The notes under the pieces: generated by a model
What the model was told of the DNA's origin: nothing
The model's database searches: none
What the model saw: only the letters and a program-made list of their open reading frames with translations
In this document: positions 43,017-49,943 of the stretch, piece after piece
Layout: each line of letters begins with the position of its first letter
Position numbering within the stretch: position 1 is the first letter of the stretch
Assembly: GCF_036108815.1 (NCBI RefSeq)
Contig: NZ_CP107985.1
Coordinates: forward strand, 7,437,501 to 7,501,500
DNA from: Streptomyces sp. NBC_00353
Lineage (GTDB): Bacteria; Actinomycetota; Actinomycetes; Streptomycetales; Streptomycetaceae
Reading direction: 5' to 3'
Length of the DNA: 64,000 bases
Program-made: the position numbers and the translations under genes

Positions 43017-44474
43017 ATGTCCGCAGAGCGCCCCACCCTGCCACCGGTACGGCTGCACCCCGAGGCGGAGCTGGCACGGGACGCGCTCGCCGCGCCGCTG
43101 CTCGCCCGGGCCGTCCGACTCGCCCGCTGGGCGGGACCCGAGACCCGGGTCGGCGCCGGCGGGGAGCTCGTCGAGGCGCAGCTGCCCGCCGCGGCCGATC
43201 ACCTCGGGCTGGCGGCGGACGAGGACGGTGCCGCGGAGGCCAGTGAGGCGTGGCGGCTCGCGGTCGACACCGGGCTCCTCGACGTCCACGACCCGGAGGG
43301 GGACGACGCCGGAGACGATGCCGAGGGGACCGTCAGCGCGGGCGAGAACCTGGGGCTGCTGACCGGCGGCTCCCCGCAGGACGTCCTCACGATCTGGCTC
43401 GACGGCCTGGAGGCAGTGCACGCCGACGCCACCGCACCCGTCTTCGACGACTTCGCCGATCTCGTCGGCGAGGACGGCTCGATCGACTTCGACGCCCTGG
43501 ACTGGGACCCGGAGGCGGAAGCCGAATTCCTCGACGGCGTGCTCGGCAACCTGTATCTGCTCACGGTCGGCGACGGCAGCGAGGGCGAGACACCCGTACC
43601 GCTGCCCGCGCTCGCCGCGTCGATGATCGTGCCCGACGACATGGGCGAGCCCACCGACGACATCCTGGAACAGGTGTCGGAGGCGATGATGCGCCTCGAC
43701 GACCAGTTCCGGCTTCTCGAACCGATCGGGATCGTCGCCTACCGGCCGGTGGACGAGACGCTGCTCGCCGAGGAGGGCGAGGAGGCCCAGCCGCCCGCCG
43801 ACGACGAGGACGTCAGCCGGTACGGCATGGTACGGCTGACCCCCCTCGGCCTGTACGGCATCCGGGCCCGGATGCTGGAGGCCGGCATCGATGCCCCGGC
43901 GCTCGGCGATCTCACGGACAAGGGCGCGGACAGGCTCCTCGGCGGCATCGCGTACTACCCGGAGGCAGCGGCGCGCAGCGAGGTCGAGCAGTGGCTCGCC
44001 CGCCGCGGCGCGGACGGGGCCGCGGGCGAACTGCTGGACGCGTCACGCGGCGCGGACCAGCAGGCCCCGCTGCGCAGGCTGCACTGCCAGCAGGCGCTCG
44101 CCCTGGTCGGCGCGGAGGCGGAGCCCGCGGTCCGTGCGGTGCTGGACGACGCGGAGCTGGGCGGCCTCGCCCGGGTCTGGCTCGCCGAGCGCGGCGCGGC
44201 GGACGTGCCCCCGCCGCCGGAGTCGATGATCTTCTGGCTCGCCATCGACACGATCGCCGCCCAGCTGGAGGCGGACGGCGATCTGGACGAGCTCCAGGGG
44301 CTGGTCGAGGGGCTCTCCGGCCAGCACAGCGGGTTCTTCGACGAGGCGTGGCGGGTGGCGCACCCGGCGACGGCGGACGTCCTGGAGGCGATGGGGCGGC
44401 TGCACAGCGACAAGAAGAAGGCGAAGGAAGCACGGAAGGCGGCCTTCAAGGCGCGGTCGCGTTCGGGCGGCTGA
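43017..44474 (+). CDS. Large acidic conserved hypothetical protein
   Basis: I do not recognise the family of this 485-residue protein. It is very acidic between residues 60 and 280 (EDGSIDFDALDWDPEAEAEFLDG, then EEGEEAQPPADDEDVS). It has a possible winged-helix-like piece VRLTPLGLYGIRARMLEAG, then alanine/leucine-rich helices at about 310-440 that could be HEAT-like. A basic tail KKKAKEARKAAFKARSRSGG ends it. There is no signal or membrane segment. ATG 43017 has GAGGAG. The 305 bases upstream contain no gene and only a weak -10-like TACGCT at 42936-42941. Confidence 0.75.
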   Translation: MSAERPTLPPVRLHPEAELARDALAAPLLARAVRLARWAGPETRVGAGGELVEAQLPAAADHLGLAADEDGAAEASEAWRLAVDTGLLDVHDPEGDDAGDDAEGTVSAGENLGLLTGGSPQDVLTIWLDGLEAVHADATAPVFDDFADLVGEDGSIDFDALDWDPEAEAEFLDGVLGNLYLLTVGDGSEGETPVPLPALAASMIVPDDMGEPTDDILEQVSEAMMRLDDQFRLLEPIGIVAYRPVDETLLAEEGEEAQPPADDEDVSRYGMVRLTPLGLYGIRARMLEAGIDAPALGDLTDKGADRLLGGIAYYPEAAARSEVEQWLARRGADGAAGELLDASRGADQQAPLRRLHCQQALALVGAEAEPAVRAVLDDAELGGLARVWLAERGAADVPPPPESMIFWLAIDTIAAQLEADGDLDELQGLVEGLSGQHSGFFDEAWRVAHPATADVLEAMGRLHSDKKKAKEARKAAFKARSRSGG

Positions 44475-44534
44475 GCGGGGCGGCCGGGCCGGACCGTCGG
44501 GTCGGGCAGCCGGGCGGAGGTCGGCGGTAGGGAC

Positions 44535-44587
44535 TCTGTGAAGGTTCACAGAAAGGGTGCCGCTTGAAGACGCCTTCAGTTCAACTG
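44535..44587. promoter_or_regulatory. Palindromic elements upstream of the PhoX-like gene
   Basis: TCTGTGAA-GG-TTCACAGA (44535-44552) is a perfect 8-bp inverted repeat. It is followed by TGAAG-N4-CTTCA (44565-44578) and the 11-bp palindrome CAGTTCAACTG (44577-44587). All lie within 120 bases of the start at 44654, so this looks like a regulated promoter. I could not identify a clear PHO box. Confidence 0.4.
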
Positions 44588-44653
44588 CTGTTAGTGCAGG
44601 GGCGGGAGCGTGAGCCCGCAAACACCCGTCCCAGCAGCTCCAGGAGTTTCGTG

Positions 44654-46123
44654 ATGCCCTTCACGCGCAGGGAATTCACCAAGCAGTCCGCCCTCACCGG
44701 CGCCGGCATCGCCCTGACCGGTACCGTCGCCGCCCTGGCTACCGCGCCTGGTGCCCTCGCCGCGCAGGAGTCCGGCCACGGCCACGACGACCACCACGGT
44801 GATGACCACGGACACGGTCACAGCGACGAGCCCGGCTACGGACCGCTGGTCTCCGACCCGAAGGGCATACTCGCGCTGCCCGCCGGATTCTCGTACCGCA
44901 TCGTCACCCACAGCGGTGTCACCAAGCTGGAATCCGGCGAGTACACCCCCTCCAACCACGACGGCACGGCTGCCTTCGAGGGCCCGCGCGGCGTCACCCT
45001 GCTCGTCAACAACCACGAGCTGAGCGGCACCCGGACCGGCTGGGAGCACCCCGTCCCGCTCGCCGAGGGCCTCGTCTACGACCCGATCGCCGCCGGTGGC
45101 TGCACCGTCGTCGAGACCCGTCGCGACGGCCGCACCGCCGAGTGGGTCGGCATCGCCGGCACGTCCACCAACTGCGCCGGTGGCGCCACCCCGTGGGGCA
45201 CCTGGCTCACGTGCGAGGAGACCGAGGACAAGGCCGGCAAGAACGGTCTGCTCAAGGACCACGGCTACGTCTTCGAGGTCGACCCGTACGACGAGCGCGC
45301 CAACCGCGACCCGCGCCCGATCAAGGCGTTCGGCCGGTACGCCCACGAGGCTGTCGTCATCGACCCCAAGCTCGGCCACGCCTACCTGACCGAGGACGCG
45401 GCCGGCCCCAACGGGCTGCTCTACCGCTGGGTTCCGCCGCACGGCTTCAAGCACGGCCGCGGCAAGCTGCGCACGCTCGCCGACGACGCCGGTGTCCTCC
45501 AGGCCACCAAGTGCTTCGACAAGAGCGGCAAGTTCGTCGACGACCTGTCCCGCGCCACGAAGATCGGCACGGTGTACGGCGTGGACTGGGTCGACGTCGT
45601 CGACCGCGACGCCAAGACCGTCTCCGTACGCAAGCAGTTCGGCGACCAGGACGTCACCCGCGCCCGCAAGCTCGAAGGCATGTGGTGGGGCGACGGCGGC
45701 GTCTACATCGTCTCCTCGTTCGCCCGCGCGGAGAGCCCCGTCCAGCACGACGGCCAGGTCTGGTTCTACGACCCGAAGCGCCGCACGCTGACGCTGAAGG
45801 TGCTCCTCGGCGTGAACGCCGACCCGTCGAAGGACGGCGCCTTCGACGGCCCGGACAACATCACTGTCTCGCCGTACGGCGGTCTGGTCATCGCCGAGGA
45901 CGGCGAGGGCGTCCAGCACCTCTTCGGGGCGACGGAGAGCGGCCGCACGTACCCGATCGCGCGCAACGACCTGAACGCGGGCACGGCCGAGGAGCCGGAG
46001 TACAGCGAGTTCACCGGTGTCACCTTCTCGCCCGACGGGAAGACGCTGTTCGCCAACATCCAGACGCCCGGCATCATGCTCGCCATCACCGGCCCGTGGA
46101 AGCGCCAGCCGAACCGGCACTGA
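44654..46123 (+). CDS. Tat-exported PhoX-like alkaline phosphatase (DUF839)
   Basis: The 489-residue protein has a Tat signal peptide (TRREFTKQ at residues 4-11; cleavage likely after ALA at 34-36). A His/Asp-rich segment that could bind metal follows (GHGHDDHHGDDHGHGH, about 41-56). The mature part carries the PhoX hallmark STNCAGGATPWGTWLTCEE and further PhoX motifs (FGRYAHEAVVIDP, LEGMWWGDGGVYIVSS). PhoX enzymes use calcium and iron, which fits folding before Tat export. ATG 44654 has AGGAG seven bases away. A terminator hairpin starts seven bases after the stop. Confidence 0.88.
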   Translation: MPFTRREFTKQSALTGAGIALTGTVAALATAPGALAAQESGHGHDDHHGDDHGHGHSDEPGYGPLVSDPKGILALPAGFSYRIVTHSGVTKLESGEYTPSNHDGTAAFEGPRGVTLLVNNHELSGTRTGWEHPVPLAEGLVYDPIAAGGCTVVETRRDGRTAEWVGIAGTSTNCAGGATPWGTWLTCEETEDKAGKNGLLKDHGYVFEVDPYDERANRDPRPIKAFGRYAHEAVVIDPKLGHAYLTEDAAGPNGLLYRWVPPHGFKHGRGKLRTLADDAGVLQATKCFDKSGKFVDDLSRATKIGTVYGVDWVDVVDRDAKTVSVRKQFGDQDVTRARKLEGMWWGDGGVYIVSSFARAESPVQHDGQVWFYDPKRRTLTLKVLLGVNADPSKDGAFDGPDNITVSPYGGLVIAEDGEGVQHLFGATESGRTYPIARNDLNAGTAEEPEYSEFTGVTFSPDGKTLFANIQTPGIMLAITGPWKRQPNRH

Positions 46124-46130
46124 CGCACCG

Positions 46131-46166
46131 TCCGGACGCGCGCGGAAAACCCGTCGCGCGTCCGGA
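46131..46166 (+). terminator. Terminator after the PhoX-like gene
   Basis: TCCGGACGCGCG (46131-46142) pairs perfectly with CGCGCGTCCGGA (46155-46166) across a 12-base loop. It separates phoX from the RNA cluster. Confidence 0.8.
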
Positions 46167-46177
46167 GGCCGGTCTTC

Positions 46178-46183
46178 TAAGGT
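46178..46183 (+). promoter_or_regulatory. -10-like element ahead of the RNA cluster
   Basis: TAAGGT fits the TANNNT -10 pattern. Transcription from it would begin near 46189-46190, exactly where the first Y-RNA-like module begins to pair. No -35 is apparent because the terminator stem occupies that position. Confidence 0.4.
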
Positions 46184-46188
46184 CCTGT

Positions 46189-46337
46189 CTGTGCCCAGGT
46201 GCGCAGGCAGGACCTACTTCCACTCTTAATGGGGATGTCGCGGGTTCAAGTCCCGTCATCGGCTTTCGAGCCGGTGTAGCTCAGGGGGTAGAGCACCTTC
46301 GTCGGTTCCGCCGACTGTGATCTCTGGGTACGTACAG
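46189..46337 (+). ncRNA. Y RNA-like module A with permuted tRNA domain
   Basis: The outer stem pairs CTGT (46189-46192) with ACAG (46334-46337) and CCCAG (46194-46198) with CTGGG (46324-46328). An internal loop then faces GTGCG against ATCT. Inside lies a tRNA-like fold in permuted order: a T-arm with loop TTCAAGT (46240-46256), an eight-pair acceptor helix closed by a TTCG tetraloop (46257-46276), the linker TA, and a D-arm GCTC-AGGGGGTA-GAGC (46279-46294). A small hairpin GTCGG/CCGAC (46301-46315) precedes the 3' block. This matches the known layout of bacterial YrlA RNAs, which mimic tRNA and bind Ro. It lies upstream of a Ro gene. Confidence 0.8.
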
Positions 46338-46356
46338 CTTCAAGAATTTGCACGCA

Positions 46357-46427
46357 CCTCCCGGTGCGCAGGCTACGGCTACTTCTTCGAAACAAGTCCC
46401 GCCGTCGCCGACCTTGATCTCGGGAGG
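46357..46427 (+). ncRNA. Y RNA-like module B, minimal form without tRNA domain
   Basis: CCTCCCG (46357-46363) pairs with CGGGAGG (46421-46427). After the internal loop GTGCG/ATCT, CAGG (46369-46372) pairs with CTTG-containing CCTTG. ACGGC (46375-46379) pairs with GCCGT (46401-46405) around a loop holding TACTTC. It shares both conserved blocks with modules A and C (GTGCGCAGG...TACTTC and CGCCGAC..TGATCTCGGG) but has no D-arm and no acceptor stem. It could be a short Y RNA that only binds Ro, or a degenerate copy. Confidence 0.65.
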
Positions 46428-46582
46428 CACAGCACCGGTGCCCGGTGCGCAGGTGACGGATACTTCTCGGATCTGACGGTTGCGGGTTCGAGTCCCGCCC
46501 GGCCACGGCCGGTAGCTCAATGGGCAGAGCATCAGGCAAGCCCGTCGCCGACTCCTGATCTCGGGCGCCCCTGCGCTGTGCC
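46426..46582 (+). ncRNA. Y RNA-like module C with permuted tRNA domain
   Basis: The outer stem GGCACAGC (46426-46433) pairs with GCTGTGCC (46575-46582). GGTGCCCG (46437-46444) pairs with CGGGCGCC (46562-46569), then the loop GTGCG/ATCT, then CAGG (46450-46453) with CCTG (46554-46557). The inner domain has a T-arm GCGGG-TTCGAGT-CCCGC (46482-46498), an acceptor helix CCGGC/GCCGG closed by CACG (46499-46512), the linker TA, and a D-arm GCTC-AATGGGCA-GAGC (46515-46530). GACGG (46475-46479) and CCGTC (46542-46546) can pair at the anticodon-stem position. There is no anticodon loop and no free acceptor end, so it is not a tRNA gene. Confidence 0.8.
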
Positions 46583-46591
46583 TTCCCTCAA

Positions 46592-46609
46592 TGAATTCGG
46601 GGGAATTCA
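46592..46609 (+). promoter_or_regulatory. Hairpin presenting the Ro gene ribosome binding site in its loop
   Basis: TGAATTC (46592-46598) pairs with GAATTCA (46603-46609) around GGGG. The loop and first stem bases supply the only Shine-Dalgarno-like sequence (GGGGGAA) for the ATG at 46612, so folding could modulate translation. Confidence 0.5.
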
Positions 46610-46611
46610 CC

Positions 46612-47340
46612 ATGGCGCGCTTCAACGTCCGTACCACCAAGGCGAATACGGCTTCGCCCGTGAAGTCGACCGGGCACACCGCGCCCACCGGTCAGGGTGG
46701 CCGTGGACATCTCCGGGACAACCGTTCCGAACTCTTCCTGCTTGCCGTCGCCAATTTCGTCTCGCAGCAGACCTTTTACGAGAATGCCGAGCAGCGCGAC
46801 AGCCGATTCGCCACCCTGGTACGCATCCTTGCGGTGGGCGACCCCGACTGGACCGCCGGACTGCTGGGATGGCTGCGCCGCGACGGCGGGATGCGGACCG
46901 CGGCGATCGTCGGCGCCGCCGAGTACGTGAAGGCCCGGCTCGACGCGGGGGCCGAGGACGGGCCGTCCAACCGGCAGGTCGTCGACTCCGTCCTGCTGCG
47001 CGCCGACGAGCCCGGTGAGCTGCTGGGGTACTGGACCTCGCAGTACGGCCGTACCGTGCCCAAGCCTGTCAAGCGAGGGATCGCCGACGCCGTACGCCGC
47101 CTCTACAACGGCAAGTCGCTGCTGAAGTACGACACCGCGTCCAAGGGCTACCGCTTCGGCGACATCCTGAACCTGGTGCACGCCGCGCCCGACCCGGAGA
47201 AGACATGGCAGGGCGAGCTGTTCCGCTATGCCCTCGACCGCCGGCATCACCCGGACGCGGCGGTTCCGCCCTCCTCGAACCGCACCCTCACCGCCCACCG
47301 GGCGCTGATGGAGCTGCCGTCGAGGAGCGGCGGGCCGTGA
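46612..47340 (+). CDS. Ro60/TROVE protein, N-terminal part (HEAT repeats)
   Basis: The 242-residue product reads as the first half of a bacterial Ro (Rsr) protein: MARFNVRTTKA, a basic linker, then HEAT-type helices with ELFLLAVANFVSQQTFYENAEQRDSRFATLV, LLGWLRRDGGMRTAAIVGA and LGYWTSQYGRTVPKPVKRGIADAVRRLYN (given as family landmarks). Ro rings bind misfolded RNA ends and Y RNAs. The frame ends with a short non-homologous tail (SRSGGP) and TGA 47338-47340. The normal continuation (VEERRAV) is one base out of frame at about 47317-47320. The TGA overlaps a GTG that opens the second half. Confidence 0.85.
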   Translation: MARFNVRTTKANTASPVKSTGHTAPTGQGGRGHLRDNRSELFLLAVANFVSQQTFYENAEQRDSRFATLVRILAVGDPDWTAGLLGWLRRDGGMRTAAIVGAAEYVKARLDAGAEDGPSNRQVVDSVLLRADEPGELLGYWTSQYGRTVPKPVKRGIADAVRRLYNGKSLLKYDTASKGYRFGDILNLVHAAPDPEKTWQGELFRYALDRRHHPDAAVPPSSNRTLTAHRALMELPSRSGGP

Positions 47341-48191
47341 TCACCGCGCCGGACGGGGCGGACCGGCTGGCCGCAGCGGGCATGACCTGGGAGGCCCTGG
47401 CGGGCTGGCTGCAGGGTCCGATGGACGCCGCGGCATGGGAGGCGGTCATTCCGTCGATGGGGGCGATGGCGCTCGTCCGCAATCTGCGCAATTTCGACGA
47501 GGCGGGCGTCTCGGACGAGATCGCCGCGCAGGTGGCGGCGAAGATCTCCGACCCGGCCGTGGTCGCCGCATCGCGGCAGTTCCCGTTCCGCTACCTCGCG
47601 GCGTACCGGCACGCTCCGTCGCTGCGCTGGGCGTACCCGCTGGAGCAGGCGCTCGGCCACTCCCTCGCGAATGTTCCGGCGCTGCGGGGGCGGACGCTGA
47701 TCCTGGTCGACCGCTCGGGCTCGATGTGGTCGCCGCTCTCGGACCGTTCGCAGCTGAACCGGGCCGATGCCGCCGCGATCTTCGGTGCGGCGCTCGCGCT
47801 GCGGGCCTCCGATGCCGATCTGGTGGAATTCGGTACGAACAGCGCACCCGTGGCCTTTCGCAGGGGCGAGTCCGTGCTGAAGATCCTGGACCGGTTCGGT
47901 GATCTCGGTGGGACCAACACCGCGGAGGCGGTCCGCCGGCACTACCGCGGCCACGACCGGGTGCTGATCGTCACGGACGAGCAGGCGTCGTTCACGTACT
48001 ACGGGGATGCCACCGAGGCCGTCCCGGCGAGTGTGCCCGTGTACACCTGGAATCTGGCCGGATACCGGGTCGGGCACGCCCCGTCCGGAAGCGAGAACCG
48101 CCACACCTTCGGGGGTCTTTCGGACGCCGCATTCCGCATGGTGCCCCTGCTGGAGGCGGGGCGGGACGCCGACTGGCCCTGGATGCGCTGA
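47337..48191 (+). CDS. Ro60/TROVE protein, C-terminal part (last HEAT repeats and vWA domain)
   Basis: The 284-residue product supplies the rest of the Ro protein. Residues 1-100 continue the HEAT ring (WEAVIPSMGAMALVRNLRNFDEAG is the conserved TROVE core). About residues 115-284 form a von Willebrand A domain with a complete MIDAS motif (LVDRSGSMWSP, then the later GGTNTAEA and IVTDEQAS). GTG 47337 overlaps the stop of the first half as GTGA and has GAGGAG (47322-47327) nine bases upstream, a normal coupled start. Either the Ro protein is truly split, or one G is missing from the sequence and the whole is a single protein of about 526 residues. Confidence 0.85.
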   Translation: MITAPDGADRLAAAGMTWEALAGWLQGPMDAAAWEAVIPSMGAMALVRNLRNFDEAGVSDEIAAQVAAKISDPAVVAASRQFPFRYLAAYRHAPSLRWAYPLEQALGHSLANVPALRGRTLILVDRSGSMWSPLSDRSQLNRADAAAIFGAALALRASDADLVEFGTNSAPVAFRRGESVLKILDRFGDLGGTNTAEAVRRHYRGHDRVLIVTDEQASFTYYGDATEAVPASVPVYTWNLAGYRVGHAPSGSENRHTFGGLSDAAFRMVPLLEAGRDADWPWMR

Positions 48192-48256
48192 TTACGAATC
48201 CGGCATCAGTGGGCCCCCAGGAGTGGTCGGGCATGGCGTCGGGCGTCCCGGAGGCG

Positions 48257-48262
48257 CATACT
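48257..48262 (+). promoter_or_regulatory. -10-like element of a possibly leaderless start
   Basis: CATACT ends seven bases before the ATG at 48270, which has no ribosome binding site. The -35 position shows only a weak TGGCGT (48234-48239). Confidence 0.3.
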
Positions 48263-48269
48263 CAACGTA

Positions 48270-48500
48270 ATGAAACAGTCAGCCGGATCCCGGCGTCACC
48301 TGCCTTCCAGTCCCTTCAACCGCCCGGCCCAGGCGGCCCCACCGGTCGAATGCTTCGATGTGGGCGACAGGGTGTCGCACGACCAGTTCGGACTCGGTCG
48401 AGTCCTCGCTGTCGAGGGCGACAACGACGCAGTGCTCATCGACTTCTCGGGGCGACAGGGGAGGATCCTGAGCCCGTACTCCAAGCTGACCAAGCTCTGA
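48270..48500 (+). CDS. Small Tudor-like protein
   Basis: The 76-residue protein ends in a compact beta domain (VGDRVSHDQFGLGRVLAVEGDNDAVLIDFSG and ILSPYSKLTKL). It resembles the small C-terminal Tudor-like domain of UvrD/PcrA helicases (VGDRVxHxxFGxGxV), a domain that contacts RNA polymerase. Here it stands alone after a 28-residue basic N-terminal tail. It could bind RNA polymerase or nucleic acid (inference). It follows the Ro gene by 78 bases and may have its own leaderless promoter. Confidence 0.8.
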   Translation: MKQSAGSRRHLPSSPFNRPAQAAPPVECFDVGDRVSHDQFGLGRVLAVEGDNDAVLIDFSGRQGRILSPYSKLTKL

Positions 48501-48540
48501 GAGGGACGACGAGCGTACGAAGCGTCCGTCCCGCATTCCC

Positions 48541-48579
48541 CTTCCGGGGCACCTGCAGATCCAGCAGGTGCCCCGGAAG
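48541..48579. terminator. Bidirectional terminator between the Tudor-like and TerD genes
   Basis: CTTCCGGGGCACCTGC (48541-48556) pairs perfectly with GCAGGTGCCCCGGAAG (48564-48579) around a seven-base loop, giving a 16-bp stem between convergent genes. Confidence 0.85.
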
Positions 48580-48620
48580 CCATTTCAGGAGCGGGCTCCA
48601 GGAGTGCGCGGAGCGACCTT

Positions 48621-49838
48621 CTACAACGCCTGGGCGGCGGGCTTGACCATGCCGCGAACCGTGCGCGACTTCACGAAGTCGCCCATCGCCGTCATTTCCC
48701 ACTCGCCGGAGAACTGCTTGATCAGCTTCGCCATCATCACGCCGGTCTGCGGCTCGGCGCCGGTCAGGTCGAAGCGGACCAACTCCTCGCCGGAGGTCGC
48801 GTCGATCAGCCGGCAGTAGGCCTTGGCGACCTCGGTGAACTTCTGGCCGGTGAACGAGTTGACCGTGAAGACCAGCCCCGTCGCCTCCGGGGGGATCCGG
48901 CCCAGGTCCACGACGATCACCTCGTCGTCCCCCGCGCCCTCGCCCGTGAGGTTGTCGCCGGAGTGCTTGATCGCACCGTTCAGGATGGAGAGCTTGCCGA
49001 AGTAGCAGCTGTCCAGGTGGTTCCGGTTGGGGCCGTAGGCGATCACCGAGGCGTCGAGGTCGATGTCCTTGCCGCGGAACGCGGGTTCCCAGCCCAGCCC
49101 CATCTTGACCTGGGAGAGCAGCGGGCGGCCGCCCTTGACCAGGGACACCGTCTGGTTCTTCTGGAGGTTGACCCGGCCCTTGTCGAGGTTGATCTTGCCG
49201 GAGCCGGCGGGTGCCGGAGCGGCGACGGGCGGGGCCGCCGGAGCGGCGACGGGTGGGGCCGTGGGCGCGGCGGTCCGCGGGTCCACGGGGGCGGCGGCAG
49301 GCATGGGGGGTACGACCGGGGCGGACGGTGCGGCGGGCTCCTCGACCGAGACGCCGAAGTCCGTGGCGATGCCCGCCAGCCCGTTGGCGTAGCCCTGGCC
49401 GACCGCTCGGGCCTTCCAGGCGCCGTTGCGCAGATAGACCTCGATGACCACGAGCGCCGTCTCGGCGCCGAGACGGGGCGGGGTGAAGGTGGCGAGCACA
49501 CTGCCGTCGTCCGCGTTGCGCACGGTGGCGGTGGGCTCGATGCCCTGGAATGTCTGACCCGCCGCGTCCGGGCTCGCCGTGACGACGATCTTCTCGATGC
49601 CGGGCGGCACCGCGGCGGTGTCCACCACGATCGCGTCCGGCGCCGTGCCGCCGCCGGAGCGGTAGGTCACGCCGGGGCCGGTGGGCTGGTTGTAGAAGAT
49701 GAAGTCGTCGTCGGAACGCACCTTGCCGTCGGCGGTGAGCAGCAGGCCCGAGACGTCGAGCCGCACCGGGGCGGCGACGTCCACCGCCACGCGGGCGGTG
49801 GAGAGAGGGATGTTCGAGCCGGGGGTCATAGCGGTCAT
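48621..49838 (-). CDS. Double-domain TerD family protein
   Basis: The 405-residue protein has two TerD (stress/tellurite-resistance, calcium-binding) domains. The first, residues about 15-175, contains DDDFIFYNQPTGPGVTYRSGG, LVVIEVYLRNGAWKARAVGQGYANGLAGIATDFGV in parts. The second, about 225-395, contains LSILNGAIKHSGDNLTGEGAGDDEVI and GEWEMTAMGDFVKSRTV. The linker (175-225) is Pro/Ala-rich with an exact 8-residue repeat APPVAAPA encoded by a 24-base tandem repeat. TerD proteins are cytoplasmic and linked to chemical stress and differentiation in Streptomyces. The start is ATG 49838; ATG 49829 is an alternative. Confidence 0.9.
   Translation of the reverse strand: MTAMTPGSNIPLSTARVAVDVAAPVRLDVSGLLLTADGKVRSDDDFIFYNQPTGPGVTYRSGGGTAPDAIVVDTAAVPPGIEKIVVTASPDAAGQTFQGIEPTATVRNADDGSVLATFTPPRLGAETALVVIEVYLRNGAWKARAVGQGYANGLAGIATDFGVSVEEPAAPSAPVVPPMPAAAPVDPRTAAPTAPPVAAPAAPPVAAPAPAGSGKINLDKGRVNLQKNQTVSLVKGGRPLLSQVKMGLGWEPAFRGKDIDLDASVIAYGPNRNHLDSCYFGKLSILNGAIKHSGDNLTGEGAGDDEVIVVDLGRIPPEATGLVFTVNSFTGQKFTEVAKAYCRLIDATSGEELVRFDLTGAEPQTGVMMAKLIKQFSGEWEMTAMGDFVKSRTVRGMVKPAAQAL
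49213..49260. repeat. 24-bp tandem repeat in the TerD linker
   Basis: Two adjacent 24-bp units (49213-49236 and 49237-49260) that begin GCCGGAGCGGCGACGGG differ at one base. They encode the repeated linker segment APPVAAPA, so copy number could vary between strains without changing frame. Confidence 0.8.
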
Positions 49839-49943
49839 GCCCGGGGTAACGAACGACCCGGCTTTGCCGTTCCCTTACCTTCGGCCGCCTTCGGACGCCC
49901 CGGGCGCGCCCGGTCGGGACGCGCCCGGCCGGGTACGAGCCCG

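Noticed and set aside
44535..44600. PHO boxes upstream of the PhoX-like gene
   Set aside because: Only isolated GTTCA matches occur, and they are not at the 11-bp spacing of PhoP direct repeats.
46229..46294. Ordinary tRNA gene
   Set aside because: T-arm and D-arm sequences are perfect, but their order is T-acceptor-D, the acceptor stem is closed by a tetraloop, and there is no anticodon arm or CCA end.
46482..46530. Second ordinary tRNA gene or tRNA pseudogene
   Set aside because: The same permuted order, with conserved flanking blocks pairing around it, fits a Y RNA module and not a broken tRNA.
47300..47340. Programmed -1 frameshift within the Ro gene
   Set aside because: The sequence near 47316-47320 has no slippery heptamer. 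A coupled restart at GTG 47337 or a lost base explains the arrangement better.
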